Positions 35,506-44,369 of a stretch of 64,000 nucleotides of DNA are shown piece after piece. The stretch's first letter is position 1, and the number at the start of each line of letters is the position of its first letter. The DNA is from Tolypothrix sp. PCC 7910 (GTDB taxonomy: Bacteria; Cyanobacteriota; Cyanobacteriia; Cyanobacteriales; Nostocaceae), in assembly GCF_011769525.1 (NCBI RefSeq), contig NZ_CP050440.1, positions 7,302,001-7,366,000 on the forward strand. Reading direction: 5' to 3'. Both the position numbers and the translations under genes were made by a program. The notes below the pieces were generated by a model. That model saw only the letters and a program-made list of their open reading frames with translations. It ran no database searches and had not been told where the DNA came from.

Positions 35506-36594
35506 TTAGTCATTATTTTTGATTGTTCGCCATTGCCTCAACCAGCTTAACAGGTCTCGTTCACGCATGGGTCGTTTTTGCGATTGTAGCTTTAAGACTG
35601 TAGTTAGTTCAGCAGAACTTGTGCCTGTTTTCTCTACCCAGACATCGATTAAAGCTTTGGGTTCTAGTAAAATTGGCCCTAATCCTAAAGCTTTTTGTAG
35701 TTGTAGTTGTTCTTCTTTCCCCACCATTTCAACCACAAAATCGCTAGATTCAGCTTTTTGTAATACCCCTGCTAAAGCTTGGATATAAGCTTCGCTGTTA
35801 TCTAAAACTGGTACATTTAAAACTTCTGGCTTACCAAAGCGGCGATTTTGCGCCCAAATTAAGACTATTAATAAGATACCTACCTGTAATAACGCCACGA
35901 TCAAAGGTTGTTTAGCAAAATAACTCAATAAGTTACCTTTCCCTTCTTGTTCTCGCACATCAGCATCTTTATAACCGTGAATGTATTCATTCACAAAAAT
36001 GGCGTTCTTTTGTTTGGTAACTAAATCTGCAAGAAATTTAAAATTACTTAAATAATCTTGATAAGCATTAGCTGCTAAATAGGGAGTAGTGGAAAAAATC
36101 ACTTTTCCCTTACCATACTCTTCTTCCCACACTACAGCACCGAAGCGATCGCCTAATTTAATCTCTTCTTTATCGGCTTTATCATGCCTTCTAGTTGTAT
36201 CAATTTTTACATCTCCAAGGGGCGATTTTTGCATAGTGTGAAAATCAGCCGCAGTCACGGGGTAACGCACACCTAAAATTACCAAGGTATTACCTTTTTG
36301 TAACCATTCCCGTTTTGCAGAATTGATGATTGGAGAACCGAGACTGCTATTTACCTCTAACAATGTCATCGGGTTTTTTTGCGCTTCGATATCCTTCCAA
36401 GGCTTTTGCCAGCGCTTGATTGTAGTTCCTTGCTGCTGCATATAAGCATACCAAGCCCCATAGCCATCAGCAGCACGGTTATAAGTTGAACCACTATTAA
36501 TTGTGCTATTGCGGGGAGCCGCTATCAAGCTTAATACAATGATAATCGCTAGTGCGATCGCCCCCAGCCAAGCCAAGCGGTTTGAGCGCTTCAT
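35506..36594 (-). CDS. DUF4350 domain-containing membrane protein
   Basis: 362 residues. An N-terminal membrane helix (about 8-28), a soluble domain on the outer side with YNRAADGYGAWYAYMQQQG (the DUF4350 hallmark), a second helix (about 232-250), then a cytoplasmic helical tail. It is part of the MoxR-linked group, whose role is not established. The spacing to the MoxR gene is 232 bp, with an AT-rich tract of TAATTCGTAATT repeats (about 35283-35320). Confidence 0.85.
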   Translation of the reverse strand: MKRSNRLAWLGAIALAIIIVLSLIAAPRNSTINSGSTYNRAADGYGAWYAYMQQQGTTIKRWQKPWKDIEAQKNPMTLLEVNSSLGSPIINSAKREWLQKGNTLVILGVRYPVTAADFHTMQKSPLGDVKIDTTRRHDKADKEEIKLGDRFGAVVWEEEYGKGKVIFSTTPYLAANAYQDYLSNFKFLADLVTKQKNAIFVNEYIHGYKDADVREQEGKGNLLSYFAKQPLIVALLQVGILLIVLIWAQNRRFGKPEVLNVPVLDNSEAYIQALAGVLQKAESSDFVVEMVGKEEQLQLQKALGLGPILLEPKALIDVWVEKTGTSSAELTTVLKLQSQKRPMRERDLLSWLRQWRTIKNND

Positions 36595-36642
36595 GTAATG
36601 TACAGCTTTATACTTAATTTATGGATATTGTAGATAGTAATG

Positions 36643-36706
36643 CAGTAATGGGGAATGGGTAATGGGTAATGGGTAATGGGTAATTGGTGATTGGTAATTG
36701 GTAATA
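36643..36706. repeat. AATGGGT / AATTGGT short tandem repeat
   Basis: Seven or more 7-bp units between the DUF4129 and DUF4350 genes. Confidence 0.75.
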
Positions 36707-36786
36707 GTATTTGTCGTTTATTCTTTCTCCCTTATCTCCCTCATCTCCCTCATCCCCTTGTCTCCCTTCTCCCTCATCCCCAATTC

Positions 36787-37395
36787 TTATTCCCCCGCAA
36801 TCTCCCGAAACGCTTGCTGACAATGCTCATAATTTTCTGGCAGAATTTCCGCATCACCAAAACATAATTGTTCGTGAGTTGTGATTAATGTTTCATAAGG
36901 CTGGATAGGCGTTATGGATGCTCGCAGCAATTGCAAATATTCGCCATCAGTGCGGCTGGATTTGTGGTTGATAACGTTGCTATCATGCAAGCGCTGTAAT
37001 ATTGCCATATATAAGCAACGGCAAGCTTCAGGGTAATTACCTTGACGATAATACTCTTGCGATCGCGCTAACCATAAAGGCACAGATAATTCAGTATCGC
37101 TGATATTTGTAACAGATCTATAACGATTGCCGCTTCTATTCAACCAAGAATATAGATAAGGGCTAAATTCTCGCCATAACAGCCAAAGCAACCAAACTAC
37201 AAATAAACCTAATATTAGCCAAAATAGAAATTTTAACAGTTCACTTAACCAAGGACTGATTGACCATCCGGGAGGCAATTGTGGTAAAGCTGATTCTAAG
37301 CGGGAAAATTGGTACTCAATCCATTCTCCTACTTGTTGTTGCATCTGAGAAAGTTGCCAATCCCAGGTATTTTTTTCAAAAGATTCTGTGGGCAT
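36787..37395 (-). CDS. DUF4129 domain-containing protein
   Basis: 202 residues with one membrane helix (about 54-74, FLFWLILGLFVVWLLWLLW). The C-terminal part with ARSQEYYRQGNYPEACRCLY and YLQLLRASI is the DUF4129 signature. It precedes the DUF4350 and MoxR genes on the same strand and probably works with them at the membrane. Confidence 0.85.
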   Translation of the reverse strand: MPTESFEKNTWDWQLSQMQQQVGEWIEYQFSRLESALPQLPPGWSISPWLSELLKFLFWLILGLFVVWLLWLLWREFSPYLYSWLNRSGNRYRSVTNISDTELSVPLWLARSQEYYRQGNYPEACRCLYMAILQRLHDSNVINHKSSRTDGEYLQLLRASITPIQPYETLITTHEQLCFGDAEILPENYEHCQQAFREIAGE

Positions 37396-37425
37396 TGGGT
37401 AATTGGTAATTGGTAATTGGTAATG
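37392..37425. repeat. AATTGGT short tandem repeat
   Basis: Four 7-bp units directly upstream of the DUF4129 start codon. Confidence 0.7.
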
Positions 37426-37473
37426 GGGACAAATGAAAAGTCACTTTTGACTTTTGACCCTTGACATCAAAAT

Positions 37474-38337
37474 TTAGCTATTAGAAAAATTCGCTAAAAT
37501 CCTCTCAGATTGTTGACACAACTCCTGATGATATAGACCATTACTCGCTAGTAAACCACCCCATTGACTAATATCACCTGTGTTGTACTGTAATGGTGTA
37601 CCATCAAAATGAGTAAACTTACCGCCTGCTTCCGTTAAAATTAATTCTGGTGCTGCTATATCCCAGTCTTTAGGGGCAGATGAGCCAGATAAAGAAATAT
37701 AAATATCTGCTTTTTGTTCAAGAATAGTTGCAATTTTACAACCCACACTACCAACAGATTTATGATTTTGGCAGGGTAAATTTTCTAATAAATAATTTAA
37801 TCTTTGGTTACGGTGAGAGCGACTTACTACTAAAGTTAAATCTTCTAAAGGCTTTGTGTCTAAATTTAAAGATATTTGTAAGGGAATAGAACTATTACGA
37901 GTTTCCACAAATGTACCGCCGCCCTTGGTAGCATAATATAACTTTTCGGCTTCTGGTAATGCTACAACTGCCAGTAACGGACGGTTTTCTGTAACTAAAG
38001 CAATGTGAATTGCATAGTCTCCAGTTCTATCAATAAAATCTCGTGTACCATCTAAGGGGTCAATAATCCATACATATTGAGAGTTATTTTTACCCTGTTG
38101 CGATTTATAAGTTTCCTCACTAATATAAGCAAAATCTTCGTTACCTAAAGCTGCTTGTAAATTGTCTAAAATATATTGACTGGTAGCGATATCTGCAGCA
38201 GTTACAGGCTCATTTTGTTTATATTCAATTTCTAAATTAGAATCTTTAATAGTCCCGTGATAATAAGACTGTAATATATCGGCTGCTCCCCATCCTACCT
38301 GACAAGCGATCGCTAAAATTTCTTGTAAATCTTTCAT
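37474..38337 (-). CDS. inositol monophosphatase-family phosphatase (CysQ-like)
   Basis: 287 residues. Metal-site motifs are EETYKS, WIIDPLDGTRDFIDR and DWDIAAPELILTEAGG, in the order and spacing of the IMPase/CysQ superfamily. It is either a 3'(2'),5'-bisphosphate nucleotidase clearing PAP from sulfate assimilation or a sugar/inositol phosphatase; motifs alone do not decide. A PfkB-type kinase gene ends 31 bp upstream of its start on the same strand, so the pair is probably co-transcribed. Confidence 0.88.
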   Translation of the reverse strand: MKDLQEILAIACQVGWGAADILQSYYHGTIKDSNLEIEYKQNEPVTAADIATSQYILDNLQAALGNEDFAYISEETYKSQQGKNNSQYVWIIDPLDGTRDFIDRTGDYAIHIALVTENRPLLAVVALPEAEKLYYATKGGGTFVETRNSSIPLQISLNLDTKPLEDLTLVVSRSHRNQRLNYLLENLPCQNHKSVGSVGCKIATILEQKADIYISLSGSSAPKDWDIAAPELILTEAGGKFTHFDGTPLQYNTGDISQWGGLLASNGLYHQELCQQSERILANFSNS

Positions 38338-38368
38338 TCATTTTGCCTTATCTGAGTGAAATCTCTAA

Positions 38369-39232
38369 TCAGTGCTTGGCTTCCATCCAACGGCGTGTGC
38401 CGAAAAATTGGCAAGCATTAGCGGCAACTTTCGCAGCCTCAGCCAGCGCATCGGTAAAATTTGCTTGTAAAATGTGATGACAGAAAGCACCGTGAAAAAT
38501 ATCTCCAGCACCCAGTGTATCAACTGGTTGAATCTGTGGCACATTCACAACGCCACTATCACCACAACTTAAGTATTCAATTGGTTGTTCGCCGTGAGTA
38601 ATAGCGATGTGGGGAATTTTCAAAGCACTGAGATAGGCGAAAGCTTCTGCGGCTGTTTGATAGTTGGGGGGATGAAAGTTAGCAGAACAAATCGCGTAAT
38701 CAACAAAAGGTAAGAGTTCCTCAAATCCACTTTTCCAACTACCACCATCAATCACAATGGGGATATTCTGAGCCTTAGCCATTTGAGCAATTTCGATACC
38801 CACAGCCATTTGATGCCCATCAATTAGCACTATATCAATGTTTTGCAAAATATCAGCCGGGATTGAGGAACTACTAGCTTGAGTTTTTACCGCATTAATG
38901 GAAACTACTGCTCGTTCGCCTGTAGATTGGGTAACAATGATGGAAGATACAGGTACAGCAGCATTAGTGGTAGGGTAAAGATCCGCGATCGCTACTTTGT
39001 AAGCTGCCAAATCTGTGCGAATTAGCTGCGTCATCGGGTGAGAACCCACTACACCCAAAATAGTAGCTTGATTCCCCAAATGGCTAAAAGTGACAGCCGC
39101 ATTTGTAGCCGGGCCCCCTGCTGCCACTGTATAGTCAGTAGCAACAATCTTCTGATTATTCTGGGGAGGCGAATCAGCCAAGTAAATCAAATCCAAGGTT
39201 ACTAAACCTACAAATAAGCCGTTATTTGTCAT
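38369..39232 (-). CDS. PfkB-family sugar kinase
   Basis: 287 residues. AAGGPATNAAVTFSHLG near the N-terminus and the ATP/anion-hole motif DTLGAGDIFHGAF near the C-terminus (catalytic Asp in GAGD) define the ribokinase/PfkB family. The substrate, a sugar or nucleoside, is unknown. The start ATG falls inside a TCATTTG repeat tract: the repeat unit read on this strand, ATGACAA, provides the first codons (MTN). It is linked to the IMPase-like phosphatase downstream. Confidence 0.88.
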   Translation of the reverse strand: MTNNGLFVGLVTLDLIYLADSPPQNNQKIVATDYTVAAGGPATNAAVTFSHLGNQATILGVVGSHPMTQLIRTDLAAYKVAIADLYPTTNAAVPVSSIIVTQSTGERAVVSINAVKTQASSSSIPADILQNIDIVLIDGHQMAVGIEIAQMAKAQNIPIVIDGGSWKSGFEELLPFVDYAICSANFHPPNYQTAAEAFAYLSALKIPHIAITHGEQPIEYLSCGDSGVVNVPQIQPVDTLGAGDIFHGAFCHHILQANFTDALAEAAKVAANACQFFGTRRWMEAKH

Positions 39233-39285
39233 TTGTCATTTGTCATTTGTCATTTGGTAATGGGTAATTGGTAATTGGTAATAGA
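39224..39285. repeat. TCATTTG then TTGGTAA short tandem repeats
   Basis: Five TCATTTG units followed by TTGGTAA-type units between two divergent genes. The first unit overlaps the start codon of the PfkB kinase. Confidence 0.8.
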
Positions 39286-39299
39286 AATTTATCTCCTTG

Positions 39300-39361
39300 T
39301 CCCCCAATCCCCAGTCCCCAGTCCCCAATCCCCAGTCCCCAGTCCCCAATCCCCAGTCCCC
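39300..39361. repeat. CCCCAGT / CCCCAAT short tandem repeat
   Basis: About nine 7-bp units ending at the rsmI start codon. They are open in the rsmI frame and can mislead start prediction. Confidence 0.85.
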
Positions 39362-39362
39362 C

Positions 39363-40220
39363 ATGCAGACAGATCCAAAACCAGGAACACTTTACGTTGT
39401 CGGTACACCGATTGGCAATCTGGAAGATATCACCTTTCGGGCGGTGCGAATTTTACAAAATGTGGATTTAATTGCTGCGGAGGATACACGCCACACGGGG
39501 AAACTTTTACAACATTTCCAAGTTCAGACTCCCCAAATTAGCTATCACGAACACAATCGTAATAGCCGGATTCCAGAATTATTAGAGCATTTAGCTAATG
39601 GTAAAGCAATTGCTTTAGTGAGTGATGCGGGTATGCCAGGAATTTCCGATCCGGGATATGAACTGGTGACAGCTTGTATAGAAGCGGGGATAACAGTCGT
39701 ACCAATTCCGGGGGCGAGTGCGGCAATTACAGCTTTAAGTGCATCTGGATTACCTACTGATCGGTTTGTGTTTGAAGGCTTTCTCGCCGCTAAAACTCAA
39801 CAACGCCGAGAATATTTAGAATCGCTACAAACAGAATCTCGCACCATAATTTTCTACGAATCGCCCCATCGTTTACGCGATACTTTACAAGACTTAGGAG
39901 AAATATTAGGAAGCGATCGCCAAATTGTCCTGGCTAGGGAATTAACAAAATTTTATGAGGAATTTTGGCGGGGAACTATTGCCGAAGCGATCGCCCACTA
40001 CACCCAACGGGAACCCCAAGGCGAATATACTCTTGTAGTGGCGGGAATTCCACCCAGCCAACCCCAGTTAACAGAAGCAGAACTCAAAGCTGAACTTGCA
40101 CAATTAATCCGTCAGGGAATATCGCGATCGCAAGCTAGCCGTCAATTAGCAAAATTCACTTCCTTATCCCGTCGTCAACTCTATCAGTTAGCCCTTTCTA
40201 TTGATGTGAGTCCTGAGTAG
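39363..40220 (+). CDS. rsmI: 16S rRNA (cytidine(1402)-2'-O)-methyltransferase RsmI
   Basis: 285 residues from the ATG at 39363. The tetrapyrrole-methylase-like fold shows in LYVVGTPIGNLEDITFRAV, AEDTRHTGKLL, SDAGMPGISDPGYELV, PIPGASAAITALSASGLP and FYESPHRLRDTL, all RsmI hallmarks. It 2'-O-methylates C1402 in the decoding centre. The frame stays open upstream, but those 22 codons are only the CCCCAGT tandem repeat, so they are excluded. Confidence 0.95.
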   Translation: MQTDPKPGTLYVVGTPIGNLEDITFRAVRILQNVDLIAAEDTRHTGKLLQHFQVQTPQISYHEHNRNSRIPELLEHLANGKAIALVSDAGMPGISDPGYELVTACIEAGITVVPIPGASAAITALSASGLPTDRFVFEGFLAAKTQQRREYLESLQTESRTIIFYESPHRLRDTLQDLGEILGSDRQIVLARELTKFYEEFWRGTIAEAIAHYTQREPQGEYTLVVAGIPPSQPQLTEAELKAELAQLIRQGISRSQASRQLAKFTSLSRRQLYQLALSIDVSPE

Positions 40221-40243
40221 TCAACCGTCAACAACCATAGAAA

Positions 40244-41035
40244 TTACACCATAGATTTAGCTTTAGCACCCATAACTTGTTTTGCGATCGCACTGATTGT
40301 TTCAGTCCAAGGATGATTGGGATACTGTAAGCTGAAAATGCCACTACTGCCTAAATTAAACATCTCTTCACTCACAGGTAAAATTCCAGCTACAGGGGTG
40401 GCGTAAGTATTTTGTACTTTTTGCCGTAACTCATTAAAATTTAAAGATGGTAGTGCTTTATTAATTACTAGCAGCATTTTCGGTACTTCTAATTTCTTTG
40501 CAACATCAACTGCTACGGCTGTTCCTTGGTAATCTTGTTTATCGGGGCGGAGAATCAACACCAAAACATCAGACATAATAATCGACAGCAAAGTTTCTTC
40601 GTTAATACCAGGGTGAGTATCAATTAATAGATAATCTAGTTTTAAACGCTTAACTAAATGATGTAAACCATCATTTAGCAAACGTGCGTCATAACCTTCG
40701 CGTAAAATCCGAGAAATATCGCTCATCTTAATACTAGAAGGCATAAGATAAATACTTCCCTGACGACCAAATAAGGATGGTTTTTGTTTGAGAATAGAAC
40801 TCACATCATAAACTGCATCTTCAATCGCGCAACGTCCCCATAAATAATCATTCAGGGTATAGCGAATTCGTTCTTCTTCTAACCCAAACAAAACATGAAT
40901 TCCAGGAGATTGAATATCTGTATCAACGACTCCCACCCGCTTTCCAGAACGAGCAATTAAAGTAGCCAGATTACTTGTAACGTTTGATTTACCAGTTCCG
41001 CCACGGAATGAATGCACAGAAATTATTTCAGACAC
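40244..41035 (-). CDS. MinD/ParA-family ATPase
   Basis: 263 residues from a GTG. The deviant Walker A is FRGGTGKSN (about 10-18, with Gly-Thr before GKS), switch I VVDTDIQSPGIH, and Walker B LDYLLIDTHPGINEETL. It lacks the C-terminal amphipathic helix of MinD, so it may bind a protein partner rather than the membrane. The gene lies 116 bp downstream of a haem-motif sensor on the same strand, which suggests that the ATPase works with that sensor. Confidence 0.88.
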   Translation of the reverse strand: MSEIISVHSFRGGTGKSNVTSNLATLIARSGKRVGVVDTDIQSPGIHVLFGLEEERIRYTLNDYLWGRCAIEDAVYDVSSILKQKPSLFGRQGSIYLMPSSIKMSDISRILREGYDARLLNDGLHHLVKRLKLDYLLIDTHPGINEETLLSIIMSDVLVLILRPDKQDYQGTAVAVDVAKKLEVPKMLLVINKALPSLNFNELRQKVQNTYATPVAGILPVSEEMFNLGSSGIFSLQYPNHPWTETISAIAKQVMGAKAKSMV

Positions 41036-41046
41036 GATAAATCCTC

Positions 41047-41130
41047 AATGGTAATAGGTAATGGGTAATTGGTAATGGGTAATTGGTAATAGGTAATTGG
41101 TAATAGGTAATTGGTAATTGGTAATTGGTC
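41047..41130. repeat. AATTGGT / AATAGGT short tandem repeat
   Basis: About eleven 7-bp units between the MinD-like and sensor genes, the longest simple heptad tract of this type here. Confidence 0.85.
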
Positions 41131-41151
41131 TTTGTTTTCCTCATCCCCTCA

Positions 41152-42213
41152 CTAACTTGCTGCATTGCGTTTATTTCTCATCATTCTTGCTTCTTCTTGT
41201 AATTGTTGGAATGATTCTGATTCAGCAATTTCTGCAACTTGACGCGCACGTCTTGTTTCATCAATTTCAATTCTGAGTTTTTGTAATTGCTGCGTCATTT
41301 GTTGTTCACGAGCATAAATTTCATGCATCATGCGTTGAAAAACTCTCCCCATCTGTCCTAATTCATCATTGCGTTTAACAATGGGTGTGAGCTTTTGGCG
41401 GTCAAATTCTTCTGCTTCTTCTGAACTAATTTGAGCCATAGACATTTTTTGAGCTAGTTGTGCCATCGGTTTGAGGGGTTGTAGCACATTGCGTTTCAGT
41501 AAATAATTAATTAATAAAATTACTACAGCGAAGATACCAATAAATAAGCTAATGAATAATATAAAAGCACGGTTAGCATCATCAAATACCTTTTTAGCAG
41601 GAAGGTAAATGATTTGAGTACCTAGCACTTTATTGAGTTCCCATCCATAGCCATTTTCGGAACCGTAACTTAAAACATGACTTTTTGGCGCAGCTTCTGG
41701 TGTACTATGGCAGCGTAAACAAGTAGGGTTTTTAACAACAAAAGGACGAGCGCTATAGAACAGTTTTTCTTCAAAAGAATCGCGAAATCCCGAAATGTTT
41801 TTCAGTTCTGGTTCATTGCGAAATCGCTCAATAACCTGCATCTCAAATGTATCTGCTTTATCCCTCATATTTGTGGGATTGAGATTGGCATCTTTATAAA
41901 AGTAATCTTTATATTCCGGATTTTTCCGCAGAGTTTCAAACACTTCTCTAACTGCATAACTGGGAATTGTTTCCGGAACAAAGGTCGATTGAGTTTCCAC
42001 CATCGGTAATAGCAGAGGGCTGATTTTTGTGTTAGTGAAGTTTCTGATAGAGTCCATCGTCTCCGCCAGAATTTGGCTACGGTAACCAATTTCGGCTTCC
42101 GCCTTCTGTTCTAGTGCATGAGATAAAGTAAAACCACTGACTGCGATCGCGCAGAGGAAAACCAGCGATAGAAGAAAGGTAAATTTGGTTGCTAATTTAA
42201 ATCTGTTTAACAT
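41152..42213 (-). CDS. membrane sensor with Tll0287-like (DUF3365) domain, haem c motif and HAMP domain
   Basis: 353 residues. A membrane helix (about 10-30), a periplasmic domain with a c-type haem motif CLRCH (Cys165, Cys168, His169), a second helix (about 218-240), a HAMP-like stretch and a C-terminal coiled coil. The periplasmic part resembles the Tll0287-like/DUF3365 family found in cyanobacteria. Haem c points to redox or gas sensing at the lumen or periplasm. There is no kinase domain, so output must go through another protein, perhaps the MinD-like ATPase downstream. GAGGAAAC precedes the ATG. Confidence 0.85.
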   Translation of the reverse strand: MLNRFKLATKFTFLLSLVFLCAIAVSGFTLSHALEQKAEAEIGYRSQILAETMDSIRNFTNTKISPLLLPMVETQSTFVPETIPSYAVREVFETLRKNPEYKDYFYKDANLNPTNMRDKADTFEMQVIERFRNEPELKNISGFRDSFEEKLFYSARPFVVKNPTCLRCHSTPEAAPKSHVLSYGSENGYGWELNKVLGTQIIYLPAKKVFDDANRAFILFISLFIGIFAVVILLINYLLKRNVLQPLKPMAQLAQKMSMAQISSEEAEEFDRQKLTPIVKRNDELGQMGRVFQRMMHEIYAREQQMTQQLQKLRIEIDETRRARQVAEIAESESFQQLQEEARMMRNKRNAAS

Positions 42214-42759
42214 AGCTGTTTCCTCTTTGTTTATAAAATGGTTACCACTTCATGCACATTTAATTAATTGGATAGCTTGAGTTTTTATTATTTTTTTAAT
42301 TATCCAAATACTAACCTTTGCTAATAGTATTTAGTCCCATAAATTAATAACGCGGGTTTAGCGGTGGTTAGATACCCGACTTCTTCAAGAAGTCGGGTAT
42401 CTGGATAACAGGCAACAAATCACAATTCATAATTACGAATTACGAATTGATGAACTATGTCTATTCATACTGTGAGAAAGCTGGAAATTCCAGGTTTCAA
42501 GGCAAATTCAGTACTTTTGTAGGAACTACTCCCCTCAGCCTATAACTAAAGTCTTAGTCATTGCTCAACTTCATAAGCGAAAGTCAGACAACATCTATTT
42601 AATTAGCTTAGGCAAAATGTTAGACGTTTTTCAGATGTGGATAGCGGGGTTGAATTCTTACTATAGGGACATCAAGCAAGGAAAGCGATAAGCAAAGAAC
42701 AAACACATCGCTCTCTGCGCTAGATACAAAACAAACCCAAATATTAAGGAGAAAAAATC
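42214..42759. promoter_or_regulatory. divergent region upstream of the peptide cluster
   Basis: 546 bp between the sensor gene and the first precursor gene. It contains the 33-nt palindrome at 42370-42402 and must hold the promoter for the cluster. The last 36 bp before the first start (AACAAACCCAAATATTAAGG and the ribosome-binding site) recur before other precursor genes. Confidence 0.6.
42370..42402. repeat. 33-nt near-perfect palindrome
   Basis: Two 16-nt arms AGATACCCGACTTCTT / AAGAAGTCGGGTATCT around a single C. A palindrome of this kind is a typical dispersed repeat of Nostocales genomes. Confidence 0.85.
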
Positions 42760-43011
42760 ATGTCTGACAACAAACCAATGGAACTATCTGCTGAAGAACT
42801 AGATAACGTTGCTGGTGGTGCAGTTAGCGAAGTTGCTGCTGTTAGCGATATCAACTTAGATACTCAAGCAAGTCTGTTGAACATCGGTGCTGGTGGCGGT
42901 ATTCAATCTGCTCAAACTCAAACTACAACTGAGTCTAAACAAGCTCTCAACGAACTCAAACTCACTGGAGAATTCCCTGGTGTTCCTAGTGGCTTCTTTG
43001 GCTCCAAATAA
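42760..43011 (+). CDS. double-glycine precursor peptide, type A copy 1
   Basis: 83 residues, resembling the group annotated as CTB-family bacteriocins in cyanobacteria. The leader MSDNKPMELSAEELDNVAGG ends in the double glycine (19-20) where the C39 peptidase is expected to cut; the 63-residue core is rich in Gln, Thr and Gly (GAGGGIQSAQTQTTTESKQ) with no Cys. AAGGAG precedes the start. Downstream transporter genes on the same strand would export it. Function (antimicrobial, signal or adhesion) is unknown. Confidence 0.9.
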   Translation: MSDNKPMELSAEELDNVAGGAVSEVAAVSDINLDTQASLLNIGAGGGIQSAQTQTTTESKQALNELKLTGEFPGVPSGFFGSK

Positions 43012-43076
43012 TTGAGCTTGTACAAAACTCAATCAATCACTTCACTTCATAAACCACACCTTAAGGAGAAAACATC

Positions 43077-43328
43077 ATGTCTGACAACAAACCAATGGAA
43101 CTATCTGCTGAAGAATTAGATAACGTTGCTGGTGGTGCAGTTAGCTTCACCAATGCTGTTGCTGAAAACAAATTAGATACTCAAGCAAGTCTAGTGAACA
43201 TCGGTGCTAATGGCGGTATTCAATCTGCTCAAACTCAAACCACAACTGAGTCTAAGCAAGCTCTCAACGAACTCAAACTCACTGGAGAATTCCCTGGTGT
43301 TCCTGGTGGTTTCTTTAGCGCCTCATAA
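43077..43328 (+). CDS. double-glycine precursor peptide, type B copy 1
   Basis: 83 residues with the same leader as the type A peptide. The core differs from type A mainly at residues 23-32 (SFTNAVAENK instead of SEVAAVSDIN) and at the C-terminus (GGFFSAS instead of SGFFGSK). Its own ribosome-binding site AAGGAG precedes the ATG. Its unit starts 317 bp after the previous one, which marks a tandem duplication. Confidence 0.9.
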   Translation: MSDNKPMELSAEELDNVAGGAVSFTNAVAENKLDTQASLVNIGANGGIQSAQTQTTTESKQALNELKLTGEFPGVPGGFFSAS

Positions 43329-43400
43329 TTACACGGTGCATCTATCAAATCATCTCGCTAATTGATACAAAATAAACCCAAATATTAAGGAGAAAAAATC

Positions 43401-43652
43401 ATGTCTGACAACAAACCAATGGAACTATCTGCTGAAGAATTAGATAACGTTGCTGGTGGTGCAGTTGGCTTAACCAATGCTTTTGTTGAAAACAAATTAG
43501 ATACTCAAGCAAGTCTAGTGAACATCGGTGCTAATGGCGGTATTCAATCTGCTCAAACTCAAACCACAACTGAGTCTAAGCAAGCTCTCAACGAACTCAA
43601 ACTCACTGGAGAATTCCCTGGTGTTCCTGGTGGTTTCTTTAGCGCCTCATAA
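43401..43652 (+). CDS. double-glycine precursor peptide, type B copy 2
   Basis: 83 residues, differing from type B copy 1 only at residues 23, 24, 28 and 29 (GLTNAFV instead of SFTNAVA), directly after the double glycine. Both the coding and flanking DNA are otherwise almost identical; the start-to-start distance is 324 bp. The changes are thus confined to the first residues of the mature peptide. Confidence 0.9.
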   Translation: MSDNKPMELSAEELDNVAGGAVGLTNAFVENKLDTQASLVNIGANGGIQSAQTQTTTESKQALNELKLTGEFPGVPGGFFSAS

Positions 43653-43724
43653 TTACACGGTGCATCTATCAAATCATCTCGCTAATTGATACAAAACAAA
43701 CCCAAATATTAAGGAGAAAAAATC

Positions 43725-43976
43725 ATGTCTGACAACAAACCAATGGAACTATCTGTTGAAGAACTAGATAACGTTGCTGGTGGTGCAGTTAGCGCAGTTG
43801 CTGCTGTTAGCGATATCAACTTAGATACTCAAGCAAGTCTGTTGAACATCGGTGCTGGTGGCGGTATTCAATCTGCTCAAACTCAAACTACAACTGAGTC
43901 TAAACAAGCTCTCAACGAACTCAAACTCACTGGAGAATTCCCTGGTGTTCCTAGTGGCTTCTTTGGCTCCAAATAA
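43725..43976 (+). CDS. double-glycine precursor peptide, type A copy 2
   Basis: 83 residues, almost identical to type A copy 1 (Val for Ala at 11 in the leader, Ala for Glu at 24 in the core). Its downstream flank matches that of copy 1, its upstream flank that of type B copy 2, as expected if unequal recombination built the array. Confidence 0.9.
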   Translation: MSDNKPMELSVEELDNVAGGAVSAVAAVSDINLDTQASLLNIGAGGGIQSAQTQTTTESKQALNELKLTGEFPGVPSGFFGSK

Positions 43977-44041
43977 TTGAGCTTGTACAAAACTCAATCA
44001 ATTACTTCACTTCATAAATCACACATTAAGGAGAAAACATC

Positions 44042-44293
44042 ATGTCTGACAACAAACCAATGGAATTATCTGCTGAAGAATTAGATATCGTTGCTGGTGG
44101 CGCAGTTGCCGCAACTGATGCTAGCAATTCCCAGATCCTTGATGAGCAAGCTAGCGTAGTAATTATCGGTGCTAATGGCGGTATTGCATCCTTCAATACT
44201 CAGAAAACTGCTGCCTCTCAACAAAAATTGCAAGAAATCAAATTCACAGGTGATGAGATTTCTGGAATTCCTGGTGGTTTCTTTTCAGTCTAA
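44042..44293 (+). CDS. double-glycine precursor peptide, type C
   Basis: 83 residues, with the same leader but Ile for Asn at 16. The core is clearly different (AVAATDASNSQILDEQASVV) but keeps the IGANGGI segment and the terminal GIPGGFFSV. It represents an older split from types A and B. Confidence 0.88.
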   Translation: MSDNKPMELSAEELDIVAGGAVAATDASNSQILDEQASVVIIGANGGIASFNTQKTAASQQKLQEIKFTGDEISGIPGGFFSV

Positions 44294-44369
44294 TAATTAA
44301 GCTGGCACGAAACAAAATGAGTGAAGAGTTCACACTCACACCCCAATGAAAACTATAAGGAGAACGACA

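Noticed and set aside
39297-39362. N-terminal extension of RsmI
   Set aside because: Made solely of the CCCCAGT tandem repeat; the family begins at the ATG at 39363.
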